Assembly (NCBI RefSeq): GCF_014649795.1
Contig: NZ_BMTS01000002.1
Span: forward strand, 558,001-622,000
Direction of reading: 5' to 3'
DNA length: 64,000 nucleotides
From: Streptomyces melanogenes
GTDB lineage: Bacteria; Actinomycetota; Actinomycetes; Streptomycetales; Streptomycetaceae
The first letter of the stretch is position 1. Every line of letters begins with the position of its first letter. Under the pieces are notes generated by a model. The model was not told the origin of the DNA. It made no database searches and was given only the letters and a program-made list of their open reading frames with translations. Shown one piece after another: positions 21,101 to 29,915 of the stretch. A program made the translations under genes and the position numbers.

Positions 21101-24100
21101 CTCGTACGCCTCGCAGCCCATCGACGCGGGCAACGCGGCGGGCTACTACACCCCGTCGATCTACGTCGGCAGCGACGGCAAGCTGAACGCCGAGTTCTGG
21201 TACAGCGGCGGCATCGCCCCGCTCACCACCTCCGCGGCGGTCACCGACGGCAAGTGGCACCACGTGGTGCTGTCCGCCGCGGGCAACTCGCAGACGCTGT
21301 TCCTCGACAACGCCAAGGTCGGCTCGCTCTCGGGCACCGTCTCCATCAAGAGCGGCACCGCGTTCGGCAAGAACCAGCCGTTCAACTACCTCGGCACCGG
21401 CTTCCTGGGCGGCAACTGGCCCGACCAGCCGCACCAGAGCAGCACCAGCAAGACCGGCTACGCCACCTACTTCAACGGCTCCATCGCGGGTGCCGCGTGG
21501 TACGACCGCCCGCTGGTCGCCGCCGACGTCAGCGCGCTCTACAACTACGGCACGCACGCCTCCAGCCTGCTGTCCTCGGTCACCCGCCCGTCCGGCAAGA
21601 CGTACGCGGCGATGACCTACGACCCGGGCACGGCGGCGCTCACCCAGCTCACCGACGAGAACGGCGGCGTCTGGAAGCTCGGCGCCCCCACGGTCACCGG
21701 CTCCAGCCAGACCTACCGGGGAGCGGTCCTCGGCGGCGCGCCCGCCACGTACTTCCGCCTCGGTGAGGCGGCCGGCGCGAGCACCGCGGTCGACGAGACG
21801 CGCGGCGGCACCGGCACGTACAACAGCGTGACGCTGGGGGCCACCGGGCCGTTCAGCGACCAGAAGGCGGCCGCCTTCAACGGGACCGGCTCCTGGGTGC
21901 AGGTGCCGGACGTCCAGACCGGCAGCACCGCCGCCTCCGCCGAGCTGTGGTTCAGCACCACGCGCGGCGGCGCGGTCCTGATGAACGCGCAGAACGGGCC
22001 GATCGGGGGCACGGTCTCCTCGACCACCCCGCAGCTGTGGATCGGCACCGACAACAAGCTGTACGGCGGCTTCTACACCACCTCCGGCTCCGTCCAGATG
22101 GGCACCACCGGCACGGTGACCGACGGCAAGTGGCACCACGTGCTGCTCTCCGCCACGGGCAGCGGCCAGACGCTGTACCTTGACGGCACCCAGGCCGCCA
22201 CCAAGACCGGCACGGCCGCGCTCACCACGGGCGGCCGCACCACCGACTACCTCGGCGCCGCCACCACCGGCTCCGGCTGGGCCGGTCTGCCCTACCCGGC
22301 GACCGTGTACTTCAACGGCTCGCTCGCCGAGGCCGCGACCTACCGCACCGCGCTGACCGCGCAGGACGCGGCGGCGCACTTCCAGGCCGCGAAGAACTCC
22401 ACGGGCCTGCTGCCGGTGTCGACCGTCAAGGTCACCTCCCCGGCCGACGCCACCCTCACCTACCAGTACGACGTCAACCACAACAACCGGACGCTGACCG
22501 AGACCGACGGCCTCGGCAACACCACCAGCTTCGGCTACGACACCGGTGGCTTCGAGCACACCGTCACCGACCCCAACGGGGCGACGACGGTCACCGGCCA
22601 CGACGTCCGCGGCAACACGGTCTCCACGACCACCTGCCAGAACCAGGCCGCCAACGCCTGTTCCACGGAGTACTTCAGCTACTTCCCGGACGACACCACC
22701 GAGCAGCTCACCACCGCCGACCCGCGCAACGACATCCTGCTCACCCGGCGCGACGGCCGCTCGGCCTCGGCGACGGACAACACGTATCTGACGTCCTTCG
22801 GCTACGACAGCGCGGGCAACCAGACCACCATCACCGGTCCGGCCGTGGCGGGCTTCCCCAACGGGCGCACCACCACGACCGTCTTCAGCGACGGCACCGC
22901 CACCTACCCGGCGACCGGCGGCGGCAACGTCCCCAAGGGCCTGCCGGTGCGCACGGTCAGCCCGGGCGGCGCGGTCAACTCCGTCGCCTACTTCAAGAAC
23001 GGCGACGTGGCCTCCACCACGGACGCCGGCGGTCTGGTCACCTCGTACGCCTATGACGGCGTCGGCCAGGTCCTGAGCAAGAAGGTCGTCTCCGACACCT
23101 ACCCGGCCGGGCTCACCACGACGTACACGTACGACGCGGACGGCCAGGTCGTGCAGGAGAAGGACCCGCAGCTCACCGACCGGGTCACCGGCGCGGTGCA
23201 CGCGGCGGTCTCCAGCACCGTCTACGACGTCGACGGCAACATCACCTCGCAGTCGGTCGCGGACGGCAGCGGCGGGGACTACACCCGCACCGAGACGCAG
23301 ACCTACGACGCGTACGACCACGTCGCCACCAAGAAGGACGCCAACGCCAACGCGGGCGCGGCCAACGGCAGCACGGTCACGTACACCTACGACAACCAGG
23401 GCAACAAGACCAAGGAGGTCACCTCCTCGGGCACCGAGACGCGCTACACGTACGACGACAACGGTCAGCTGCTGACCCAGGGCGTCATGTACACGGGCGA
23501 CCCGGTGAACCCGCAGTCCCCGACGCTGCTCACCGAGTCCTCGCGGGCCTACGACCCGTCGGGCCGCCTCGCGTCGGTCACCGACGCCATGGGCTCGACG
23601 ACCTCGTACACCTACACCGACAACGGTCTGACCTCGACGGTCACCAAGAAGAGCGCCGACGGCAGCAGCTCCAACGTCCTGCAGTCCAACTCCTACGACG
23701 CCGCGGGCAACCTGCTCTCCAGCGCCACCGACAACGGCGAGACCGTCACGACCAACACGGTCGACGCGGCCTCCCGCAACACCTCCACCACCCTCGACCC
23801 GGGCGGTGTGGCCCGGGTGACCAGCGTGTCGTACACGCCGGACGACGAGATCGCCACCGAGAACAGCCACGACTCCTCGGGCTGGGACCGCACGGTCACC
23901 AACGCGTACGACGCGATGGGCAACAAGATCGCCGAGACGCTGTACGGGGACGCCGCCGGGCACCCGACCGGCTGGTGGAAGCTCGACCAGTCCTCCGGCT
24001 CGACCGTCACCGACGCCTCCGGCTCCGGCAACACCGCCGCCGCCACCGGCGTGACCTGGAACGACTCCGCGGCCAACTTCGCGGGCAACGCGGGCCAGCA

Positions 24101-27100
24101 GATCGCCACCAACGGCCCGGTGCTGGACACCGCCGCCTCCTACACGGTCTCCGCGTGGGTGAACATGGCGTCGCTGCCGACCCACAACGCGACGGTCGTG
24201 GCCCAGGCGGGCACCACCAACAGCGCGTTCATGCTCCAGTACAACTACGCGCACACCAACGCGCCGCTGTGGTCCATGGAGCAGACCAGCACGGACGCGG
24301 CGGGGACCTCGTTCCCGGCCGCCTACTCCACGGCCAAGCCCGTCGCGGGCACCTGGACGCACGTCGTCGGCGTGTACAACGCCACCAACGGCGCCGTGCA
24401 GGTCTACGTCAACGGCACGCTCTCCGGCAGCGCCACCAACAGCGCGCCCTGGAGCGCGCACGGGCCGCTGATGATCGGCGCCGCGAAGTACGGCGGCGGC
24501 GTGGTCGACGCGCTGCCCGGCGGGGTCTCGAACGTGCAGGTCTACCAGCGCGCGTTCACCTCGACCGACGTCACCTCGCTGTACGGCAAGGGGCGCACCG
24601 GCGGCACCGCCGCCTCCTCGGACGAGCAGAAGACCACGTACACGTACGACCAGCGCGGTCTGCGCACGTCCATGACGGACGCCAACCAGAACACCACCAC
24701 CTACGCCTACGACGAGGCCGGGAACCTGGCGGTCGCCACCGCCCCGGCCGTCCAGGCGGAGACGGACGGCACCAACCCGCTGACCGTGCGCCCCGTCACC
24801 ACCAGCGGCTTCAACACCTTCGGTGAGGCCGTCGAGGAGCAGGGCCCCAACGGCGACGTGACCACCACGGCCTACGACGCCAACGGCAACAAGGTCATGG
24901 AGACCCTGCCGTCCTACACCCCGGCCGGGGGGACCACCCCGGTCACCGCTCCCGCCACCTGGACGTACGACAGCGAGGGCAACCAGACGTCGTCGACCAG
25001 CCCGGGCGGGCGCACCACCAGCTACCTCTACGACCAGCTGGGCCGGGTCGCCCAGGTCACCAGACCCGACGGCGCCACCGTGCACACCACGTACGACAAC
25101 GCCGGCGAACCGCTCTCGGTGACCGACGGCACCGGTGCCACCACCCAGGCGACCTACGACTACCTGGGCCGCCAGCTCACCTCCACCACGCTGGAGCGGT
25201 TCCCGTCCACCCGGACGCTGACCAGCACCAACTCCTACGCGGTGACGGCGGGCAACCCGTACGGCACGCACATCTCGTCGTCGACGACGCCGGGCGGGGT
25301 CACCACCTCGTACGGCTACGACCGCGCGGGCGAGACCACGTCGGTCACGGACGGGGCGGGCAACACCACCCGGTTCACGTACGACTTCCAGGGCAACCAG
25401 CAGAAGACGATCCTGCCGGACAACACCTGGACGCAGACCGACTACAACGCGGCGGGCCAGCCGACCTACAACAAGCAGTACGACGCCTCGGACACCCTGC
25501 TCTCGCAGGCGTCCATCACCTACGACGCGGTGGGCAACGCGGTCAGCACGACCGACGCGCTGGGCCACACCTCCCGCTTCACCTACGACGCGGCGGGCAC
25601 GGTCACCCAGGAGATCCAGCCGGTCTCCGACACCTCGTCGATCACCACCTCGTTCGGCTACGACCAGGCGGGCCACCGCACCCGGTTCACCGACGGGCGG
25701 GGCAACTCCTGGCGCTACACCTTCACGCCGTGGGGCCAGCAGGAGAAGGTGATCGAGCCGTCCACCGCGCAGTACACCTCGGCGGCGGACACCACCACCA
25801 CCTTCAGCTACGACGCCGACGGCCGGATGGTCAAGGCGGTCAAGCCGGGCGGTACGTCGACGTCCCTGACGTACGACACCAACGACCAGGTCCTGACGAT
25901 GGACGGGCAGGGCGCGGACGCCGCGACCGCCACCCGCTCCTTCAGCTACGACAAGTCGGGCCGGATCCTGTCGGCCGACACCGCCGAGGCGGGCATCACG
26001 GGCAACGCCGACCACCAGTCGGCCACCCATGAGGCGTTCGGCTACGACGACCGCGGCGACCTGCTCAACGCGTCCGGCTCCGCCGGTTCGTCCAGCTTCA
26101 CCTACAACGCCGACTCGTCGCCGCTGACCCGCACCGACGCGGCCGGCACCACGACGTACGGCTACGACACCGCGGGCCGACTGTCCACCCTGGACGACGC
26201 GGCCACCGGCAACCGCCTCACGTACACCTACGGCAAGCTGAACGAGATCTCCCAGATCAAGTACGGCGCCACCGGCCAGACCCGCACCTACAGCTACGAC
26301 AGCGCCCACCGGCTGACCGGCGACACCCTGATGCAGGGCGCCACCGGCCTCGCCTCCATCGGGTACGGCTACGACAAGAACGGCAACCTGACGTCGAAGA
26401 CGACGACCGGGGTGCCGGGCGCGGCGAGCCACACGTACACCTACGACTACGCCAACCGGCTCAGCTCGTGGAACAACGGCTCCACGACGACCACCTACGG
26501 CTACGACGCCTCCGGAAACCGCACCCGGGTCGGCGCGGACGTCTACACCTATGACGCCCGCGACCAGCTGACCTCGGACGGCAACCACACCTACTCCTAC
26601 TCGGCCCGGGGCACCATGACCCAGCAGGCCGGGTCGGACGGCACGGTGGCCTTCACCACCGACGCGTTCGGCGCCCAGATCACCGCGGGCACCCACGCGT
26701 ACAACCTGGACGCGGCCGGGCGGAACATCACCGACACCGACACCGCGACCCAGGGCAGCCGCACCTTCCAGTACTCGGGCGCGAGCAACACCATCGCCTC
26801 CGACGGCAACTACACCTACACCTACGACCCGTCGGGCTCGCTGGTCGGCGTCGGCAACGGCCCCTCCGGCAGCGCGCTGGCCCTCACCGACCAGCACGAC
26901 GACGTGATCGGCACCTTCACCGCCGGCGCGACCGCGCTGTCGGGCTCGGCGAGCTACGACCCGCTGGGCAGGGGCGTCGGCACCAACACCGTGCTCGGCC
27001 ACCTCGGCTTCCAGTCCGGCTGGACCGAGCCCGGCTCGGGCGACGTGGGCACGGCCTCGCGCTGGTACAACCCGGCGACCGGCCAGTTCCGCAACAAGGA

Positions 27101-29057
27101 CAGCATCTCGCTGAACCCGGTCCCGAACTCGGTGTCCGCGAACCCGTTCGCGTACGTCAACGACAACCCGCTCGCGGGCACGGACCAGTCCGGCAACTGC
27201 TCCTGGTACGACGTGGTGTGCGGCGCCAAGAAGGTGGCCCACAAGGCCGCGGCGGTCGTCCACCAGGTCGTGGCGCCGGTCTACCACGCCGCCGTCCAGG
27301 TGGTGCACCAGGTCGTCCAGGTCGCCAAGCACGTGGCGAAGAAGGTCGTCCACCAGGTCCGTGACGTGTACCGCAAGACGGTGCGCGTGGTGCGCCGCGT
27401 CTACCACTACGCGGTGCGCAAGGTGAAGCGGGTCTACCACGCGGCGGTCCATGCCGTTCATACGGCGTACCACAAGGTCACCAAGACGGTGAAGCGCGTG
27501 GTCCACGCCGCGAAGAAGGTCGCCAAGGCGGCCGTGCACACCGTCGCGAAGGCGGCCCGCACGGCCTACCACGCCACCGTGAAGGCGGCGAAGACCACGG
27601 CCACGTTCGTGAAGCACCACGCGGCCGCGATCACCTCGTTCGTGGTCTCCACGGCGGTCTTCATGGGCTGCGAGGCGGTCACCGCGGGCGTCGGCTCCAT
27701 CGGCTGCGCGGCGGTCGCCGGAGCGGTCGGCTCCCTGGTCACCCAGGGCTTCGCCTGCGCCCAGAAGGGCGGCGACGCGTGCAGCCTCGGCGCCTTCGCG
27801 GGCTCGGCACTGGAGGGCGCGGCGTCCGGAGCACTGGGCGGCGTCCTCGGCAAGATCGGCGGCTCCCTGCTGGCGAAGGCGGCCCCCAAGGCGATGAAGG
27901 CCGTGGGCGGCCTGTTCGGGAAGGGGGCCGCGGCTGAGGAGACCGCGGCGAAGGACGCGACGGAGACGGCGGCGTCCAGGGCGCAGTCGGAAGGGGCCGG
28001 TGGGCGTAGCGGGAGCCGCTCGGGCTGCACGCGTCCCCACAGTTTCACCGGCAACACCCAGGTGCTGATGGCCAACGGCACCGCCAAGGCCATTGACAGG
28101 GTCGAGATCGGTGACACGATCACGAACTCTGTTCCGGGGGCCGCAGCCACCGAGGCGCACAAGGTCACCGGTGTCATCGTCACGAAGACGGACCACGACT
28201 TCGTGGACCTGACCATTCGTGCCACCAAGCGGGACGCCACCAAGTCGCTCGCGAAGAAGTCTGTCCGCAAGGCCGGGTTCGTTCTGGCGGCGTCGGCAGC
28301 GGTTCTCGGCGCCATGACGGCAACCCCGCAGAAGGCGGAGGCGGCCCCGGCCACCACCGCTTCGAGCGAGGTCGACGCCAAGGGCGACCACCTCACCACC
28401 ACGTTCCACCACCCGTTCTACGACGCCACGCAGTCGGCGTTCGTGGAGGCGAAGGACCTCCACGAGGGCGACGTCCTCCAGACCCCGACCGGCACGGCCG
28501 AGGTCACGGACGTCCGTCTGTACCACGCGAACACGACGACGTACGACCTGACGATCGGCACCCTCCACACCTACTATGTGGAGGCTGGGGACACCCCGGT
28601 CCTCGTTCACAACTGCGATGTCGCCACCGAAGACGACGCACGTTTGGCCATGGACCGGGCGGAAGAGCTTCAGTCGGGACGTAAGGACTACTGGTTGGCC
28701 CACGAGAAGGGAACGACAGCGGCTATCGGAGTCTGGAACTCGCTTGAGAAGAAGCTGACCCTTCGGATTGGGATCAACGGTTCCGGCGGTATGCCGGAGA
28801 ACTTTGTCCTGCGTGAGGGTGAAGAGTTCGTTCAGGCCGCGGGCCACGCCGAAGAAGGCATTTTGAACGGCCTCAAGGAGCATGAGCATGCGATCTTTGG
28901 GGCTGCTTCGAGAAACTTCTGCAACGCGACGTGTCACCCGATGATCCTCAACCCGGAAAACCTGAACGTGAACGCGGTAAAAATCGGCGGTGCGGGAATT
29001 CGTGGGCATATGCCCAAGAACTCACCCTTCACGCTGTTCTGGTCACCGAAGGGGTGA
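18174..29057 (+). CDS. Giant Rhs/YD-repeat polymorphic toxin with HINT domain and deaminase-like C-terminus
   Basis: 3627 residues. Order: basic n-region and signal peptide ending AVA; DNRLRE-like domain (about 365-540); DUF6531-like entry to the repeats (about 660-740); three LamG/concanavalin-like domains (about 892-1132, 1180-1408, 1928-2138) set among dozens of YD repeats (YDxxGRL-type); Rhs core ending NPFAYVNDNPL (about 3000). A His/Lys/Val-rich linker and hydrophobic helices (about 3015-3200) lead to a HINT autoprocessing domain from Cys3285 to VLVHNC (Asn3480-Cys3481). The 146-residue tip has GHAEEG (His3558, Glu3560) and CNATC (Cys3583, Cys3587), the zinc and catalytic layout of a nucleic-acid deaminase; this tip assignment is an inference. 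GTG 18174 has AGGGAG 7 bases upstream. An immunity gene follows after 7 bp. Confidence 0.9.
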   Translation: MRPRPFRRSIRRPSLYRRRQRRVALLLLTSIALMLTTQQAVADDAHLGRISLPSLSSITAWFKDPHWGSLPKQQGGTAAGHGHHASAAATKANKGKGHKPGKGHGELDAYHPYAKATKGGKSGSAQGFNAKTSHRNPAKSSRTATVFDNADGSMTRQIAMTPVNYKDEQGKWRPIDVDVRAGPDKRWHESANSLDVDFAAKAADSALASFATDGSHALSYGLQGAAPVTGTAHGSRVTYANVLPGTDLELAPTATGLKEAIVLHSAKAQNTWTFPLDLKGLTASQAKDGSIDLVDTSGKTVERIPSAYAYDAKVDPRSGDPATTHSVTYQLVRQGAKTALKVTLDPRWLHDSARVFPVTVDPTVTDGWTTTYAESGIPAGDHSSEQTVKVGSYDSGPHSAASYVNHWYNTWDGTHATVTSATLHLFDTWASTCTPERFDVALVTQAWKPNTVTSYPGPSYGASIGNATPNVPKACANTGADRTVGDWVDVPLTTSAIQGWFNGTTADNGLAVYAATNDNLHWKQFGSFNDPALGPYMSVTYTGNAAPQIYQQYPNNNAVANTTTPELTAWAGDDVTTTPQYDFQVYDNTNTKIADSGLIAAGDWTVPAGKLKWGQTYYWTVQGYDGSLYTPAADWYALQIQVPQPVITSGLSQNSGNHGFDASNANYTTSDTDASISTVGPSLDVERFYNSRDPRWTGSFGSGWSSILDTRATEQYNAAGAVTGAVVSYPNGSQVGYGKNGDGSFSAGSGRFSTFKSVTGGYSLTDKDDTVYTFTQALGSGGYGLTSVTDANGRALNLTWSGGRVSKLASAVSGRALNVTWSTPSGAAAAHVATVVTDPVVGTDQSTALTWTYGYTGDQLVSVCSPSSTTACTKYTYTAGSQYQNASLDLDPRAMWPLSDASGTVAKDAVLGNQSTLDATYKNVTLGQAGPPNGGTAAGFNGTTSAVALPNDTGNNTDSGALSLWFKTSAGPGVLYSYASQPIDAGNAAGYYTPSIYVGSDGKLNAEFWYSGGIAPLTTSAAVTDGKWHHVVLSAAGNSQTLFLDNAKVGSLSGTVSIKSGTAFGKNQPFNYLGTGFLGGNWPDQPHQSSTSKTGYATYFNGSIAGAAWYDRPLVAADVSALYNYGTHASSLLSSVTRPSGKTYAAMTYDPGTAALTQLTDENGGVWKLGAPTVTGSSQTYRGAVLGGAPATYFRLGEAAGASTAVDETRGGTGTYNSVTLGATGPFSDQKAAAFNGTGSWVQVPDVQTGSTAASAELWFSTTRGGAVLMNAQNGPIGGTVSSTTPQLWIGTDNKLYGGFYTTSGSVQMGTTGTVTDGKWHHVLLSATGSGQTLYLDGTQAATKTGTAALTTGGRTTDYLGAATTGSGWAGLPYPATVYFNGSLAEAATYRTALTAQDAAAHFQAAKNSTGLLPVSTVKVTSPADATLTYQYDVNHNNRTLTETDGLGNTTSFGYDTGGFEHTVTDPNGATTVTGHDVRGNTVSTTTCQNQAANACSTEYFSYFPDDTTEQLTTADPRNDILLTRRDGRSASATDNTYLTSFGYDSAGNQTTITGPAVAGFPNGRTTTTVFSDGTATYPATGGGNVPKGLPVRTVSPGGAVNSVAYFKNGDVASTTDAGGLVTSYAYDGVGQVLSKKVVSDTYPAGLTTTYTYDADGQVVQEKDPQLTDRVTGAVHAAVSSTVYDVDGNITSQSVADGSGGDYTRTETQTYDAYDHVATKKDANANAGAANGSTVTYTYDNQGNKTKEVTSSGTETRYTYDDNGQLLTQGVMYTGDPVNPQSPTLLTESSRAYDPSGRLASVTDAMGSTTSYTYTDNGLTSTVTKKSADGSSSNVLQSNSYDAAGNLLSSATDNGETVTTNTVDAASRNTSTTLDPGGVARVTSVSYTPDDEIATENSHDSSGWDRTVTNAYDAMGNKIAETLYGDAAGHPTGWWKLDQSSGSTVTDASGSGNTAAATGVTWNDSAANFAGNAGQQIATNGPVLDTAASYTVSAWVNMASLPTHNATVVAQAGTTNSAFMLQYNYAHTNAPLWSMEQTSTDAAGTSFPAAYSTAKPVAGTWTHVVGVYNATNGAVQVYVNGTLSGSATNSAPWSAHGPLMIGAAKYGGGVVDALPGGVSNVQVYQRAFTSTDVTSLYGKGRTGGTAASSDEQKTTYTYDQRGLRTSMTDANQNTTTYAYDEAGNLAVATAPAVQAETDGTNPLTVRPVTTSGFNTFGEAVEEQGPNGDVTTTAYDANGNKVMETLPSYTPAGGTTPVTAPATWTYDSEGNQTSSTSPGGRTTSYLYDQLGRVAQVTRPDGATVHTTYDNAGEPLSVTDGTGATTQATYDYLGRQLTSTTLERFPSTRTLTSTNSYAVTAGNPYGTHISSSTTPGGVTTSYGYDRAGETTSVTDGAGNTTRFTYDFQGNQQKTILPDNTWTQTDYNAAGQPTYNKQYDASDTLLSQASITYDAVGNAVSTTDALGHTSRFTYDAAGTVTQEIQPVSDTSSITTSFGYDQAGHRTRFTDGRGNSWRYTFTPWGQQEKVIEPSTAQYTSAADTTTTFSYDADGRMVKAVKPGGTSTSLTYDTNDQVLTMDGQGADAATATRSFSYDKSGRILSADTAEAGITGNADHQSATHEAFGYDDRGDLLNASGSAGSSSFTYNADSSPLTRTDAAGTTTYGYDTAGRLSTLDDAATGNRLTYTYGKLNEISQIKYGATGQTRTYSYDSAHRLTGDTLMQGATGLASIGYGYDKNGNLTSKTTTGVPGAASHTYTYDYANRLSSWNNGSTTTTYGYDASGNRTRVGADVYTYDARDQLTSDGNHTYSYSARGTMTQQAGSDGTVAFTTDAFGAQITAGTHAYNLDAAGRNITDTDTATQGSRTFQYSGASNTIASDGNYTYTYDPSGSLVGVGNGPSGSALALTDQHDDVIGTFTAGATALSGSASYDPLGRGVGTNTVLGHLGFQSGWTEPGSGDVGTASRWYNPATGQFRNKDSISLNPVPNSVSANPFAYVNDNPLAGTDQSGNCSWYDVVCGAKKVAHKAAAVVHQVVAPVYHAAVQVVHQVVQVAKHVAKKVVHQVRDVYRKTVRVVRRVYHYAVRKVKRVYHAAVHAVHTAYHKVTKTVKRVVHAAKKVAKAAVHTVAKAARTAYHATVKAAKTTATFVKHHAAAITSFVVSTAVFMGCEAVTAGVGSIGCAAVAGAVGSLVTQGFACAQKGGDACSLGAFAGSALEGAASGALGGVLGKIGGSLLAKAAPKAMKAVGGLFGKGAAAEETAAKDATETAASRAQSEGAGGRSGSRSGCTRPHSFTGNTQVLMANGTAKAIDRVEIGDTITNSVPGAAATEAHKVTGVIVTKTDHDFVDLTIRATKRDATKSLAKKSVRKAGFVLAASAAVLGAMTATPQKAEAAPATTASSEVDAKGDHLTTTFHHPFYDATQSAFVEAKDLHEGDVLQTPTGTAEVTDVRLYHANTTTYDLTIGTLHTYYVEAGDTPVLVHNCDVATEDDARLAMDRAEELQSGRKDYWLAHEKGTTAAIGVWNSLEKKLTLRIGINGSGGMPENFVLREGEEFVQAAGHAEEGILNGLKEHEHAIFGAASRNFCNATCHPMILNPENLNVNAVKIGGAGIRGHMPKNSPFTLFWSPKG

Positions 29058-29064
29058 GTTGTCT

Positions 29065-29688
29065 GTGGCTAGATACCATGATGTGGTTCCTCTGCGAGAC
29101 GCTTCAGGGGCTGTCCTGACAGCCTTCTGTGCGGCTGTGGCGGAGCGCATGCTCGACGTGTACGCAGGGATGGTCGAGGAAGACGAGTCGGATTGGGCGG
29201 AAGCCTCTCTGGCGACGGTCTGGGAGGTCGTGGCGGCTGAATCAGATTCAGACGCTTGTGCGGAGGCCCTGGAGGTCATGGAGGCGGAGTCTTCCGATGA
29301 GGAAGGCGATGTCGGATCTGCCTTCTACGCCGCGCGGATTCTCGACCTCCTTGGGTTGGCTCTGGAGTCCGCTCTGCGGCCGGACTTCACGAAGGCGGAG
29401 TTTGTGGCGAATACAGCAGAGACGCTGTTGGGTTCCCTGGACTTCACGCTTTCCGGAGAGCAGTCCGTCATCTACCGCCCGGGGGAGCAGGTTCCGCCAC
29501 CAGGCCCACTGGTGTCTCGGGACGTTGCGGCCGATGCGGAATTCTTCGAGGTGCTTCGGGGAGCGGGGCTGAGGGTCGATGCCCCCGTTGTCCCGGCTGC
29601 CGTCGTCTCGGAAATCCGCCGAGCCTCGCGCGAGGCGGGTGAGGAGTACGCCCGAGCAGTACGGGGCGTCATCTCCGACCAAGGCTGA
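29065..29688 (+). CDS. Putative immunity protein for the Rhs toxin
   Basis: 207 residues, acidic (clusters such as EEDESDWAE and ESSDEEGDVG), mostly helical, with no signal peptide or membrane helix. The start GTG 29065 has GGGGTGAG six bases upstream; the toxin stop is at 29055-29057, so the two are coupled. Position immediately after a polymorphic-toxin tip, small size, acidity and the same lowered GC as the tip all fit a cognate cytoplasmic immunity protein that would bind the toxin domain. I do not recognise a specific Imm family. An alternative TTG start lies at 29059. Confidence 0.75.
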   Translation: MARYHDVVPLRDASGAVLTAFCAAVAERMLDVYAGMVEEDESDWAEASLATVWEVVAAESDSDACAEALEVMEAESSDEEGDVGSAFYAARILDLLGLALESALRPDFTKAEFVANTAETLLGSLDFTLSGEQSVIYRPGEQVPPPGPLVSRDVAADAEFFEVLRGAGLRVDAPVVPAAVVSEIRRASREAGEEYARAVRGVISDQG

Positions 29689-29852
29689 CCGCCCTGGTGT
29701 ACTCCACGCCGCGGTTCGGGTGCCGGGCATGCGTCCGGCGCCCGTCCGCGGGCATGGCCGTCAGGTGCCCCCGCTCGGTAGGCTCATGATCGGCCTCATG
29801 CCTCGGGAACCGTGGTTCGAGGTCCCCGAGGCGTAACGCACGTCAGCAGCAA

Positions 29853-29895
29853 CAAGAGAGGAGGGAGCGTGCCCGGCACGCTCCCTCCTCTCTTG
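29853..29895. terminator. Near-perfect 21-bp palindrome after the toxin/immunity operon
   Basis: Arms 29853-29873 and 29875-29895 are fully complementary with a single central base. It ends 20 bp before the GTG of the DUF1906 gene, so besides terminating the toxin operon it could attenuate that gene. Confidence 0.75.
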
Positions 29896-29915
29896 CGATC
29901 AGTTGAGGAATCGAT

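Noticed and set aside
20850..24590. Repeat-rich DNA in the Rhs gene as a CRISPR-like or tandem DNA repeat array.
   Set aside because: The repetition is at protein level (YD and LamG units) with irregular spacing; no constant DNA repeat with unique spacers.
27230..27640. The His/Val/Lys-rich segment of the Rhs protein as a separate histone-like DNA-binding gene.
   Set aside because: It is in frame with the Rhs gene with no stop or start between; it reads as an internal linker leading to membrane helices.
18159..29009. A minus-strand open frame of more than 3600 codons opposite the Rhs gene.
   Set aside because: High-GC antisense artefact; composition is dominated by Val, Gly, Arg and Asp and mirrors the plus-strand repeats.
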